Shown in pieces: positions 27,351-36,712 of a stretch of 62,481 nt of DNA (its first letter is position 1; every line of letters starts with the position of its first letter). Where the stretch lies: NCBI GenBank assembly GCA_017453465.1, contig JAFTEV010000038.1, positions 1-62,481 of the forward strand, read 5' to 3'. The notes beneath the pieces are model-generated. The model worked only from the letters and a program-made list of their open reading frames with translations, had not been told where the DNA came from and ran no database searches. A program made the translations under genes and the position numbers. This stretch comes from Bacteroidaceae bacterium. Its GTDB lineage: Bacteria > Bacteroidota > Bacteroidia > Bacteroidales > Bacteroidaceae.

Positions 27351-28841
27351 ATGAAAAAACTATTGATAGCATTATCGCTTATGGTGGCGCTTAGTGCCGG
27401 AGCCATGAAAATTCCCCAAGCCGGGCCACAGTATATGCCGGAAGTGATGGAACCCATTACAGCTCTTTTCGACGTGAGCGGCATCCGTATGCCCGTGTTT
27501 ACCAGTCGCTCGGCTACGGTGAAGATGAACAGGAGGGGACTTTCAACCAAGGCTGTCCAGGCGGCCATCGACCGTATGAGTGCAAAGGGGGGTGGCACCG
27601 TGGTCATCCCTAATGGGGAGTGGCAGACAGGACGCATCGAACTGAAGTCAGGTGTGCGACTACATCTCAGCGATGGGGCTGTGCTGACCTTCAGTGGTAA
27701 CATCAAGGACTATCAGCCAGCCGTGCTGACACGCAACGAGGGTTACGATGTGATGTCGCTCGGTGCCATGATTTATGCCAACGGCGCAGAGAACATAGGC
27801 GTGACGGGGCGTGGCCATATCGTCGGCCCCTCAACCGATTGTGAAATGTACGTGGAAAACCGCAAATACTTGGTGGTGGAAGAATGTGTGGACATCAGAA
27901 AGCCCATCGCTGAACGCATCTGCGACGGACAGGACGGTCGCCCCGTCTTGCTGCCCATGATGCTGGCCCCAGTTAACTGCAAGAACGTCCTCGTCGAAGG
28001 AATTACCATTGACCAGGGCCTTTTCTGGAACATCGTGCCGCAATATTGCGACAATGTCATCATCCGTGGCGTGACGGTGAACAGTGCCGGCCATGGTCGG
28101 ACGGACGGTATCGACATCGAGTCAACCACCAATTCCCTGATAGAATACTGCTCATTGGACTGCGGCGACGACTGCTACACCATCAAGTCCGGTCGCGGTG
28201 AAGACGGCGTGAAGATAGCCCGCCCCTCCATTAACGTGGTCATTCGCCACTGCATTGCTTTGCGCGGTGCTGGTGGACTGGTGCTTGGTTCGGAGACCGC
28301 CGCCAATATGTGGAACATCTATATGCACGACTGTGTCATGGACGGCACTCAACAGGCTTTCCGCTTCAAGAGTCGCCGGCCTCGTGGTGGTGGCGGTCAC
28401 GAAGTGTGGGTAGAGCGTGTCTATGCAAAAAACATCACCTACAATGCTTTCACGGTCGATATGCTCGGTTCGAAGAAATGGGTGGGCGACCTTGCAAACC
28501 GCTACCCTGCACGTGAGATTAACGAGCTGACCCCAGAATTCAAGAACATCCACATCAAGGACATAACCATCGAGGGGTGTTCCCGTTTCATCGATGTGAA
28601 AGCCCTTCCTGAGCGTCCGTTGACCAACGTGCTGATAGAGAACGCAGAAGTCCGCTGCAAGGATTTTCTCCGTATGCAGGATGCCCAGGGCTTTGTCCTC
28701 AAGAACGCCATCGTCCACACCTCCACGCCTTCGGCAGTCCTCGACGGTTGCCACAGTGTCATGCTGCTCGATGTGGATTTTGACGGCAAGCAACTGAGGC
28801 AGAACACAAAGAACGCCACGCTTTTTGTGTCAGGCAAGTAG
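27351..28841 (+). CDS. GH28 family polygalacturonase or rhamnogalacturonan hydrolase
   Basis: 496 residues from the ATG at 27351, which begins a signal peptide (MKKLLIALSLMVALSAGA); the longer reading frame overlaps the GH43 gene and is rejected. Right-handed beta-helix with the GH28 signatures RTDGIDIEST (about 249), CGDDCYTIKSG (about 269, paired catalytic Asp), GGLVLGSE (about 307) and RFKSR (about 337). GH28 enzymes hydrolyse galacturonic acid linkages in homogalacturonan or rhamnogalacturonan. The GH106 and CE12 neighbours favour a rhamnogalacturonan substrate. Confidence 0.9.
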   Translation: MKKLLIALSLMVALSAGAMKIPQAGPQYMPEVMEPITALFDVSGIRMPVFTSRSATVKMNRRGLSTKAVQAAIDRMSAKGGGTVVIPNGEWQTGRIELKSGVRLHLSDGAVLTFSGNIKDYQPAVLTRNEGYDVMSLGAMIYANGAENIGVTGRGHIVGPSTDCEMYVENRKYLVVEECVDIRKPIAERICDGQDGRPVLLPMMLAPVNCKNVLVEGITIDQGLFWNIVPQYCDNVIIRGVTVNSAGHGRTDGIDIESTTNSLIEYCSLDCGDDCYTIKSGRGEDGVKIARPSINVVIRHCIALRGAGGLVLGSETAANMWNIYMHDCVMDGTQQAFRFKSRRPRGGGGHEVWVERVYAKNITYNAFTVDMLGSKKWVGDLANRYPAREINELTPEFKNIHIKDITIEGCSRFIDVKALPERPLTNVLIENAEVRCKDFLRMQDAQGFVLKNAIVHTSTPSAVLDGCHSVMLLDVDFDGKQLRQNTKNATLFVSGK

Positions 28842-28875
28842 AAACAAATTATCATACATATATAATTCCATAGTT

Positions 28876-31482
28876 ATGAAACATAGATTCTTCACTTTTC
28901 ATTTTTCTTTCTCACGAAAGCGTTGGCTATGCCAAACTGTTACACTTTTCGCCCTGTGCCTAACGGCGGCAGCTCAAGCCACATGGAATGGCCCCCAGGC
29001 CCTGCACATCCCCATCACGCAGGAGAGCAAACCCTACACACGCTGGTGGTGGCTGGGTTCTGCCGTGGACAAAGAGGGACTTACCTACAACCTGGAAGAA
29101 ATGGCCAAGGCCGGGATAGGCGGTGTGGAAATCACGCCCATCTATGGCGTGCAGGGCAATGATGCTAACGAAATCAGCTATCTCTCGCCCCGCTGGATGG
29201 AAATGCTCAGACACACCGAGGCGGAAGGCCAGCGGCTGGGCATCGAGACCAACATGGCCACTGGCACAGGCTGGCCCTTCGGCGGTCCGCTCGTCAGCGA
29301 AGCCGAGGCTGCAACCAAGGCAACCTTCAAGGTGGCAGACGGGAAAACCACCGTGGAAGTGGGCAAGACGAAGCAGAAGGTGAAGCGTGCTGCTCCGGGC
29401 GGTGAAGGCTTTGTGATTGACCACTTCAACAAGGACGCTGTGGCACACTATCTGGAGCGGTTCGATACGGCTTTCGTAAACCAGCACGTGGCCTTCCCCA
29501 AGAACTTCTTCAACGACAGCTACGAGGTCTATGGTGCAGACTGGACACCCCTACTGCGGGAGGATTTTCAGGCACGCCGAGGCTACGACCTCTACCAGCA
29601 CCTTTCGCCCTTCACCACACCCGACTCGCTCCGCACGGACGAAGACAAGCGCATCTTGTCCGACTACCGCGAGACCCTGGCCGAACTGCTCTACGAGAAC
29701 TTCACCACACAGTGGACCGACTGGGCACACCGGCATGGTTCGCTCACCCGCAATCAGGCTCACGGCTCGCCCGCCAATCTGCTCGACCTCTATGCCGCTG
29801 TGGATATTCCCGAATGTGAGGGCTTCGGCCTAAGCGACTTCGGCATACGCGGTCTGCGCACCGACCCTGGCTTCACGAAGAAGAACTTCTCCGACATCTC
29901 CATGCTGAAGTACGCCTCCAGCGGTGCCCACCTGAGCGGACACCCGCTGACTTCCAGCGAGACTTTCACTTGGCTGACAGAGCACTTCCGCACCTCGCTT
30001 TCGCAGTGCAAACCCGACCTCGACCTCTTCTTCATTTCGGGCATCAACCACGTCTATTTCCATGGCGCGTGCTATTCACCGAAGGACGAGGCATGGCCAG
30101 GCTGGCGATTCTATGCCAGCGTAGATATGTCGCCCAACAACAACTGGTGGTCCACCATGCCCGCATTCTCGGCCTACATCCAGCGGTGCCAATCCATGTT
30201 GCAGTGGGGTCAGCCCGACAACGACATCTTGGTGTACCTACCCTTCTACGACATGATATACGACCAGCCCGGCACTGTGGCCCTTTTCGACATCCACTCC
30301 ATGGAGAAACGTGCGCCGAAGTTCATCAACACCGTGCAGACCATCATCCGTGGCGGCTACGATGTCGATTACATCAGTGACCGCTACATCCAGAAAGACG
30401 ACGTAACCCGCCGCTATGCCGCCATCATCATCCCCGACGTGCAGTTCATGCCACTCGCCACTGCCCAGAAGCTGTGCTGGCTGGCCGAGCAGGGCTATAA
30501 AGTCATCTTTGTCAAGAACTACCCCACCTCCGTGCCAGGCTACGGCAAGAAGGCCGAGCAGAAAGCCTTCCTGAAGATACTGAAGTCGCTACAAAAGAAC
30601 ACCACACTCGCCAGCGACTACGAGACAGCCCTTCAAGGCACCAATGCCCGCCCAGAAACCATGCGTTCCCAACAGGGACTCAGCTGCATACGCCGCAGCA
30701 ATCCCGACGGCTACCACTACTTCATCAGCAACCTGCAAGGCCGCGATGTTGACAGCTATGTCGAACTGGGTGTGAAAGCCGCCGAAGCCCTCTTCTACAA
30801 CCCCATGAACGGCAACATCACCCAAGCCAAGATGGACGAACAAGGTCGCGTGCACATCCAGCTCCGCAGCGGAGAAAGCATCCTGCTCCGCACATTCTCC
30901 ACCGCCGCCGTGTCCCGTGAGGCGACAATCCATGCCGCCGCGCCGCACCCCTACTACAACAGCCTCGACTACCGTGCCACAAAACTGACAAACTGGACGC
31001 TCTCCTTCAAAGAAGCCGCCCCCACACCCATCACCAAGACCTGGACGATGGAGACTCCCCGCTCCTGGACAGAACTGGACGACTCGCTCACGAGTACCAC
31101 GATGGCCACAGGCGTTTACAAGACCACCTTCCGCATTGGCACACTGCAACCTGGTGCAGCCTTCATCCTCGACCTCGGCGACGTGCGCGAAACCGCACAC
31201 ATCCTTGTCAACGGCAAGGACTGCGGCACACTCTTCTCCGTGCCCTACCGCACCGACATCACCCCCTACCTGCACGAAGGCCAGAACACACTGGAGGTGC
31301 AGGTCTGCAACCTGCCCGCCAACCGCATCAGCGAGCTTGACCGCCAAGGCGTAAAGTGGAGAAAGTTCAAGGAAATCAACGTCGTTGACCTCAATTACAA
31401 AAAGAACCTCTACGACACATGGGCACCCGTCCCCTCCGGCCTGTGCTCTGAAGTAAAAATTATTCCTGCAACTGTAGAATAA
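28876..31482 (+). CDS. GH106 family alpha-L-rhamnosidase
   Basis: 868 residues from the ATG at 28876 (MKHRFFTF); the upstream in-frame ATG lies inside the previous gene. A signal peptide runs to about residue 35. The opening line YTRWWWLGSAVDKEGL and AGIGGVEITPIYGVQG are characteristic of GH106 (BT0986-like), as are TNMATGTGWPFGGP and the C-terminal jelly roll (TYKTTFRIG-like, DLGDVRETAHILVNG). GH106 enzymes remove terminal or backbone rhamnose from rhamnogalacturonan. Last gene of the operon; the next gene (31545) converges on it and no clear terminator lies in the 62-base gap. Confidence 0.85.
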   Translation: MKHRFFTFHFSFSRKRWLCQTVTLFALCLTAAAQATWNGPQALHIPITQESKPYTRWWWLGSAVDKEGLTYNLEEMAKAGIGGVEITPIYGVQGNDANEISYLSPRWMEMLRHTEAEGQRLGIETNMATGTGWPFGGPLVSEAEAATKATFKVADGKTTVEVGKTKQKVKRAAPGGEGFVIDHFNKDAVAHYLERFDTAFVNQHVAFPKNFFNDSYEVYGADWTPLLREDFQARRGYDLYQHLSPFTTPDSLRTDEDKRILSDYRETLAELLYENFTTQWTDWAHRHGSLTRNQAHGSPANLLDLYAAVDIPECEGFGLSDFGIRGLRTDPGFTKKNFSDISMLKYASSGAHLSGHPLTSSETFTWLTEHFRTSLSQCKPDLDLFFISGINHVYFHGACYSPKDEAWPGWRFYASVDMSPNNNWWSTMPAFSAYIQRCQSMLQWGQPDNDILVYLPFYDMIYDQPGTVALFDIHSMEKRAPKFINTVQTIIRGGYDVDYISDRYIQKDDVTRRYAAIIIPDVQFMPLATAQKLCWLAEQGYKVIFVKNYPTSVPGYGKKAEQKAFLKILKSLQKNTTLASDYETALQGTNARPETMRSQQGLSCIRRSNPDGYHYFISNLQGRDVDSYVELGVKAAEALFYNPMNGNITQAKMDEQGRVHIQLRSGESILLRTFSTAAVSREATIHAAAPHPYYNSLDYRATKLTNWTLSFKEAAPTPITKTWTMETPRSWTELDDSLTSTTMATGVYKTTFRIGTLQPGAAFILDLGDVRETAHILVNGKDCGTLFSVPYRTDITPYLHEGQNTLEVQVCNLPANRISELDRQGVKWRKFKEINVVDLNYKKNLYDTWAPVPSGLCSEVKIIPATVE

Positions 31483-31544
31483 CCGAATTTTACGTGCAGA
31501 AAACTCAGAAGACATCAGAGAGCAAAAGATGTATGGTTCTAAAA

Positions 31545-32213
31545 TCATCTATCTCCTTCATACGCCTGAAAAACTGACACTATACTTTTACCCCACATCC
31601 CCAAAAAAACTATCTCACCAGAATAGATTTGAGAAGACATATTTGCATCTGTGGTTGTAATTGTAACATCCATATTCCCCTGCCCAAGAGTTGGTGAAAC
31701 TGTTAACCAGTTTGGCACTGATGTTATCATCCACTCGGTGTTTGATGTCACCCTTAAAGTCTGAGCCATTCCTGCTGCAGAAGAGAAATATAGTGACAGA
31801 GGCGAGACGGAAAACCTGGGGATTGGTCTTTCTTGCGTGACTGTTACATACACAGACTTACTACCTGAATAATCTGACTCACCGCATATGACTATCATAT
31901 CTGTTCGCGATGTCGTTGAGTGATTAGGTAAGGCCCGAACTTGGACTGAAGCACTACCCTTTCCTGAAGTTGAGGACACAGAAACAAATGAAGGGATTTG
32001 CGTAATGCTCCAACGTCCTTCTGTCATAATTTGAAAAGTCTTTGCTTCCTCCCCATCTGCAAGGAAATCTAAATGTCCAGGGAACACGTCCAGTTCAAAG
32101 TCCCTTGGTGGCGGCCCATAACAGGCCGCCAGCACAAAGGTTGAACTGAATCCCAACATCTTCAAGACAAAAGATATTACTTTGTTGTAATATTGAGAAA
32201 GTTTTGATTTCAT
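31545..32213 (-). CDS. Lipoprotein with two BACON domains
   Basis: 222 residues. An N-terminal hydrophobic stretch ends at lipobox LAAC, then CYGPPPRDFEL; this start resembles putative lipoproteins listed as radical-SAM-associated in Bacteroidetes, but no radical SAM gene is here, so I treat that as a resemblance only. Two BACON (all-beta, Ig-like) domains follow (about 36-125 and 130-220), with W-I-x-P-W-L-x-V-S-P-x-x-G-type lines (EWMITSVPNWLTVSPTLGQG). BACON domains bind mucin or carbohydrate in some enzymes. It is the last gene after the C10 protease (70-base gap) and may interact with it. Confidence 0.8.
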   Translation of the reverse strand: MKSKLSQYYNKVISFVLKMLGFSSTFVLAACYGPPPRDFELDVFPGHLDFLADGEEAKTFQIMTEGRWSITQIPSFVSVSSTSGKGSASVQVRALPNHSTTSRTDMIVICGESDYSGSKSVYVTVTQERPIPRFSVSPLSLYFSSAAGMAQTLRVTSNTEWMITSVPNWLTVSPTLGQGNMDVTITTTDANMSSQIYSGEIVFLGMWGKSIVSVFQAYEGDR

Positions 32214-32283
32214 TGGTCATATAAGATATTAGTTGCCACAAAGCAAAAATTACCCATTTGTCTTTTTCACTTTTTCCAGCACT

Positions 32284-34383
32284 CTATTCTTGTGAAAGAT
32301 ATTTATCAATTAGTTTTACAATGTCATCAAGTAGAACGGACTTATCACCAGAAAGGTATTTATCAATAAGTTCTGTAATAGCATTCAAATCTATTTTCCC
32401 TGATTGCAAATCATAGATGTGACCACCTATATATGCCTTCCCCTCAGATATTCGTACATCAAAATAGAGTTCTTCAGGCTCCATATAAGAAGTAGCCCAG
32501 TTTCTATATAAGACATAGGAATATTCTGTTGTTGTAATATCTCGTGCGGCAACATATAAACGATACAATCCGTCTGATAAAGATTTAGAAAATCTTCCAG
32601 ATAAACTATAAGTTTTAGCTGGTATATCTCCAAAACCCAATTCTTCTGGTTGAATAGAATCCCCAAATAAAAATAACAAATCGCCCTTATTAGTAGCCAA
32701 TGCCATTCTAAGATCGCCAATAAACGCTCGTTCTTTTAAATTTTGAAGTTCGTATATATTCATACATATAAGAGATTTGTCCTCAGAGTCTGTCATTTCC
32801 AATTCAGAGCATCCTAAAGATGCCAAATCTTCAATAACAGGTACAATGGTATCTACATTCGATACGGTTAACGTGGGAATATTAGGAGAATATACCCCAT
32901 ACCATTTATCTGAAAGATTCTGCCTTGCTTCTAATCCAACATAATATCGTCCACTTGGCAGATTTTCAGGAAGTTTAGAAGTGATAGAAAAGTTTCGCTT
33001 TTTGTCTAAATATGATAATTTATCGAAATCATGTGATTCTAATGGCCACTCCTTATCTTCAACATCCACCAGCACAACTCTTACTTCTCCTTGAAACCTT
33101 CTGTAAGACATGTTACAACAAACATCTGAATACAGCATCAAATTCTCGCCTTTGCCAATAACATTCCGAGAAACTTGCAACTTATTCGTTCCTAAACAAG
33201 AGCGATACTCGTTTGTTTCATCGTCTGGTTTTATCCCAACAGCCATTTCTTGTCCTTCTGTATATCCAATATCTGCTAACTGAAAATAACCATCTCCTGA
33301 GCCGCCCCATCCAAAATTTACGTGATAATAAGGATAAGCTGCATTTCCTAATTTATAGCCATCTAATACAAACGAATGTCCAGATTGTTCTGAAGGCCTT
33401 ACGCCTGCATAATTAACAGGCCGTCCTTCATTCAGTTCTGTAATAAGAACTTGATGCCAATCTTCTGTATTACAATATCCTCTTGAAAAGAAACACGCAT
33501 CTGAATCATAACCAAAATTTTCTATATAACCATATAACAAATTTTCTTGCCTTGTTCCACTTCCTCCATCAGCTGCTATGCCATAATCCATTTTAACAGA
33601 AACCCCACAACTATACATCAGTGTAGCCACAGCATTCGCTTGTTCTGTTGTATAACGCCCATTGTATTCATCTAACATCAAATTCCATTTAAAATAGTCC
33701 TCAGAAAAGTCATGGCTAATGTATAAATTATGTTCAGCAGAAAAATAAGACTTCTTACCATGACCTTGATTTGGGAATTGATGATATTTCATAACTTGCG
33801 CCATAGCCGTTGCAACACAGCCTGTATAGCATCGTTCACCTCCAACTATTGGACAATGATTCCAATATGGAGTAGTTTGATCCCATCGGACGTTTCTCAA
33901 TAATGGTTCAACACCTTCTGTACGAACATCTCTTAATCTTGCAAAAGACGAAATAGAGGATGTTTGCAAATTCGAGTATTCCTCAGCATAGCAATCCAAC
34001 AAATACTGTAATGCAGGAGGAATATTCATAACATCAAAAAAACTTGTATTTGAATAACCCAATACTTCGGGCATACGTTCATCGCCCGACACAATAACAA
34101 ACCCTTTGTTGTCCAATGAATCCGTATAGATATAATAAGCTTCTCCATTCCCTTTTTCTTTCTTTAATGCAGACAAAGAGAAGGAGGTTGCACATAGCCT
34201 GTATTTTGGGGAGTAGGGGGCAACAAGTGTATTACTCTTGAAAAAATTTTCAGCAATACACAATGCTTTTTCTTTATTTCTTTGTTGAGCAAAAGAAAAC
34301 AAAGGGAGCAAACCGCAAAGAAAAATCATTGCGGTTTGCTTAGTAAGAATTTGCACATTCATTGAAAACCCTATAATAAACAT
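32284..34383 (-). CDS. Secreted C10 family cysteine protease (streptopain-like)
   Basis: 699 residues from ATG 34383, directly abutting the upstream stop; ATG 34362 (MNVQILTK) is a good alternative. Signal peptide, then a SpeB-like propeptide (about 35-160, GFVIVSGDERMPEVLGYS). Catalytic domain: Cys189 in CYTGCVATAMAQVMKYHQ, His336 in SGHSFVLDGY, and NFGWGGSGDGYF (about 353-364), all hallmarks of peptidase family C10. Beta-rich region to about 645, then a tail with two LIDKYL repeats (degenerate dockerin). Members degrade host proteins and some Bacteroides homologues are linked to virulence. Flanked by BACON lipoproteins on both sides, apparently one operon. Confidence 0.92.
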   Translation of the reverse strand: MFIIGFSMNVQILTKQTAMIFLCGLLPLFSFAQQRNKEKALCIAENFFKSNTLVAPYSPKYRLCATSFSLSALKKEKGNGEAYYIYTDSLDNKGFVIVSGDERMPEVLGYSNTSFFDVMNIPPALQYLLDCYAEEYSNLQTSSISSFARLRDVRTEGVEPLLRNVRWDQTTPYWNHCPIVGGERCYTGCVATAMAQVMKYHQFPNQGHGKKSYFSAEHNLYISHDFSEDYFKWNLMLDEYNGRYTTEQANAVATLMYSCGVSVKMDYGIAADGGSGTRQENLLYGYIENFGYDSDACFFSRGYCNTEDWHQVLITELNEGRPVNYAGVRPSEQSGHSFVLDGYKLGNAAYPYYHVNFGWGGSGDGYFQLADIGYTEGQEMAVGIKPDDETNEYRSCLGTNKLQVSRNVIGKGENLMLYSDVCCNMSYRRFQGEVRVVLVDVEDKEWPLESHDFDKLSYLDKKRNFSITSKLPENLPSGRYYVGLEARQNLSDKWYGVYSPNIPTLTVSNVDTIVPVIEDLASLGCSELEMTDSEDKSLICMNIYELQNLKERAFIGDLRMALATNKGDLLFLFGDSIQPEELGFGDIPAKTYSLSGRFSKSLSDGLYRLYVAARDITTTEYSYVLYRNWATSYMEPEELYFDVRISEGKAYIGGHIYDLQSGKIDLNAITELIDKYLSGDKSVLLDDIVKLIDKYLSQE

Positions 34384-36123
34384 CTAACGGAAAGACTTTT
34401 TACAAAAAACAACCGACTTCATAATTTCTTCCATACGTTCTCTCTTTTCTTGCGGGTCTATGTTCTTCCAATAATTCAACATAGAATTATTACCATACAT
34501 AATATTCAAATCTGAAGATAAATCCTTATAATTGTATCTCAACTCAGCCGAGTAAGCATTAGTGTTTTTATTGATTCCCCAAGTTGTAACAAAGCATTTA
34601 TTTTCGCCAGAAGTTCGAGTAGCAGGATATTGTTGAGGTCCAGAGAATTTGACTAATTCACCAGCTTCTATCCAAGGCTTCAAATAACGATATACAAGCC
34701 ATGCACATGTGTTAAGGTGAACAATAGCAGCGCATGATTCAGCATCATCACCTGTAGTGAAGAACCAATAAAAATCGTTACACTCTTGTCCTATGCTACC
34801 TTGTTTTGAAAATGTAAATGTCCAATTCTGTGATGTGTTTGTCATAGACACAAGCATATCGGAACTCGGTGTTTGTGTTTTTGTCTTGATTCGCTGCATA
34901 GTCATTGCACCGTATTTATGAGTCCCATCTGTGTTATTGTCGTTTCCAAAAGAAGCGACACAATAAACAATGGTTGTTCCTGCCACAACTTTATTATGAT
35001 CATTGTTTTGATCAAAAGCATTACTTGTATAGGAATTTATACCCCCCCACTCTTTACATTCCATGAGTTTATTATAAATATCTTTTTCTGTCAACAAATC
35101 AATATCGGATTCCAAGAAGAAAGCTTCTTTATAACCCTTGGCCTTACTCCCAAATTTTAAATCACAAGCAAATCCATCCCACATTGTTACAATATTAGAC
35201 AAAGAAACATGCAAATCAGGATCAAATAAAGGATTTTGCTTTACAACCACAGATGCAGATGAGCCAGAAGTCGTTTTGACAGTAATTATTGCACTGCGTA
35301 CTTCATCAGACCAATTTTCATTTGTTACAGTAAGAGAAACGTTTACATTGCCACTACCAGATGTCGGAGAAACACGAACCCAATCAGGAACATCGCTAAT
35401 AGTCCAACTTGTATTAGATGTAATATTTACCGTTTGTGCTGGCTCGTTTCCGTTTGCATTACTGCCAAACATCAACTCTGTACTTGAGGCACCATTCACC
35501 TTAATTTCACCGGAAGCAGCACCTTGTGTGACTTTCACTGTTTGAGAACCCACGCTCGAACTGAACAACAAATCTCCAGAACGCGACTCTGTGGTTTCGT
35601 TCTTATCTACTGTCACCGTAATATTTTTTGTGCTGCTATTACCAGCTTGCGGATTGACATGCAACCAGCTTGCGTTGCTTGACACACTCCAGTCCACATT
35701 AGCGTTGATTGTAAGGGTCTTACTGCCCGCTTCCTTATCGAAAGAAAGGGATGCCGGCGAAATGCCTAAAACACCGGCAGCAGCTTTCTGTGTCACGGCA
35801 ATAGTTTTTGTCCCTGCCTTAGACGAAATTATCAATGTGCAGATACGGTCTGTAGTCGTTTCGTTTTTGCCTGCTGTCACAGTGACAGTCACATTCTCGC
35901 CATTACCGCTCGCAGGAGTAACTGTCAGCCAGCTGGACATGCCCGAAATACTCCAGTCGCAATCACTTGAAACCGAGAAGGTCTTTGATACGCCTTCAGC
36001 CGGGATTTCAATCTGAGTTACGCCAACCGTCATGAACGGATCTGGATCATCTGGCCCACATGACACAAAGCCAATCGCGCTACAAACAGCGACGAAAAGC
36101 ATCAAAAAATAATGTTTTTTCAT
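34384..36123 (-). CDS. Lipoprotein with three BACON domains and a novel C-terminal region
   Basis: 579 residues. Lipobox GFVSC, then three BACON-type domains (about 30-112, 115-205, 207-298), each with WSISGMSSWLTVTPASGNG-like lines. Residues 300-579 form a separate domain I do not recognise, containing two Trp-rich stretches (DFYWFFTTGDDAESC, CAWLVYRYLKPWIEAGE). The C10 protease starts at the base after its stop codon, so the two are very likely co-translated. In Bacteroides fragilis, C10 proteases are co-encoded with staphostatin-like inhibitors; this protein is too large for that class, but an inhibitory or anchoring role is possible (inference). Confidence 0.8.
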   Translation of the reverse strand: MKKHYFLMLFVAVCSAIGFVSCGPDDPDPFMTVGVTQIEIPAEGVSKTFSVSSDCDWSISGMSSWLTVTPASGNGENVTVTVTAGKNETTTDRICTLIISSKAGTKTIAVTQKAAAGVLGISPASLSFDKEAGSKTLTINANVDWSVSSNASWLHVNPQAGNSSTKNITVTVDKNETTESRSGDLLFSSSVGSQTVKVTQGAASGEIKVNGASSTELMFGSNANGNEPAQTVNITSNTSWTISDVPDWVRVSPTSGSGNVNVSLTVTNENWSDEVRSAIITVKTTSGSSASVVVKQNPLFDPDLHVSLSNIVTMWDGFACDLKFGSKAKGYKEAFFLESDIDLLTEKDIYNKLMECKEWGGINSYTSNAFDQNNDHNKVVAGTTIVYCVASFGNDNNTDGTHKYGAMTMQRIKTKTQTPSSDMLVSMTNTSQNWTFTFSKQGSIGQECNDFYWFFTTGDDAESCAAIVHLNTCAWLVYRYLKPWIEAGELVKFSGPQQYPATRTSGENKCFVTTWGINKNTNAYSAELRYNYKDLSSDLNIMYGNNSMLNYWKNIDPQEKRERMEEIMKSVVFCKKSFR

Positions 36124-36538
36124 TGTTTTACTAAATGCCTATAGTCCCCAAGTCGGCTTTAATAATTAGTAAAATTAGTGTTGAACCAGTATGCAGAAAA
36201 AGACGTGAGGACTGTACGTGTTACCCGTCCTACACCTGGAGGCCCTGAGATTGCCCATCTTGCCAGAACGAGCAACCGAAGACCCCACGCTGATATGAAT
36301 ATATAGGACAAAGCAGATTACACCAATAGGGGTCAGCATTGGATGCCAACCAAGCATAATTCATGCTAAGTATATAATCACATCTGTGAGCATCTACTGT
36401 TGCAATGTCCTTTGGCAAGTTGAAATTTCTCAGGTTTCCAGATGTCAAGAACAAAGCGCCATGTAAACGCCGTTTTATGTATATGGGTCTCCGCCTGTCA
36501 GTTGCCTGTAAAAAGGCTTCTGGCTGGAGAAGACGGCG
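36124..36538 (-). ncRNA. Structured leader of the BACON/C10 operon
   Basis: About 410 bases lie between the promoter at 36539-36546 and the ATG at 36123. On the minus strand the 5' end folds into nested helices: CGCCGT near 36533-36538 with ACGGCG near 36468, TCTCC with GGAGA inside it, and an inner GCCT/AGGC hairpin. The remainder has no credible gene: the only long frame starts at a TTG inside the promoter. The length and fold suggest a regulatory leader. It shares no obvious sequence with RNA elements A and B. Confidence 0.45.
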
Positions 36539-36546
36539 CAAAGGTA
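36539..36546 (-). promoter_or_regulatory. Promoter -7 element of the BACON/C10 operon
   Basis: TACCTTTG on the minus strand with an AT-rich upstream region; a TTTTG lies about 26 bases upstream, slightly far. Confidence 0.55.
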
Positions 36547-36614
36547 AAAATTATTTAGGGTTTTAGCATTAACAAAACTAAACTTTTTTTCAATAATTGT
36601 TGTTTTTAACATTG

Positions 36615-36712
36615 TAAGGGCACACAGAGAAGACAGAGGACACAGAGAATGTTGCTAACAATTGGCAAATCTCCGTGTCCTCTGTCTTCTCTGTGTGCTC
36701 TGTGCACCCTTA
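36615..36712. repeat. Large palindrome of ACACAGAG-type units at the ackA stop codon
   Basis: The left arm 36615-36648 is repeated inverted at 36670-36712, giving more than 25 almost continuous pairs (units such as ACACAGAGAAGACAGAGG). The ackA stop codon lies inside the right edge. It may end or stabilise the ackA transcript. No T run follows. Confidence 0.85.

Noticed and set aside
36230-36541. A 103-codon frame upstream of the BACON/C10 operon
   Set aside because: It begins at a TTG inside the promoter -7 element and so cannot be translated from that transcript; no motif was seen.
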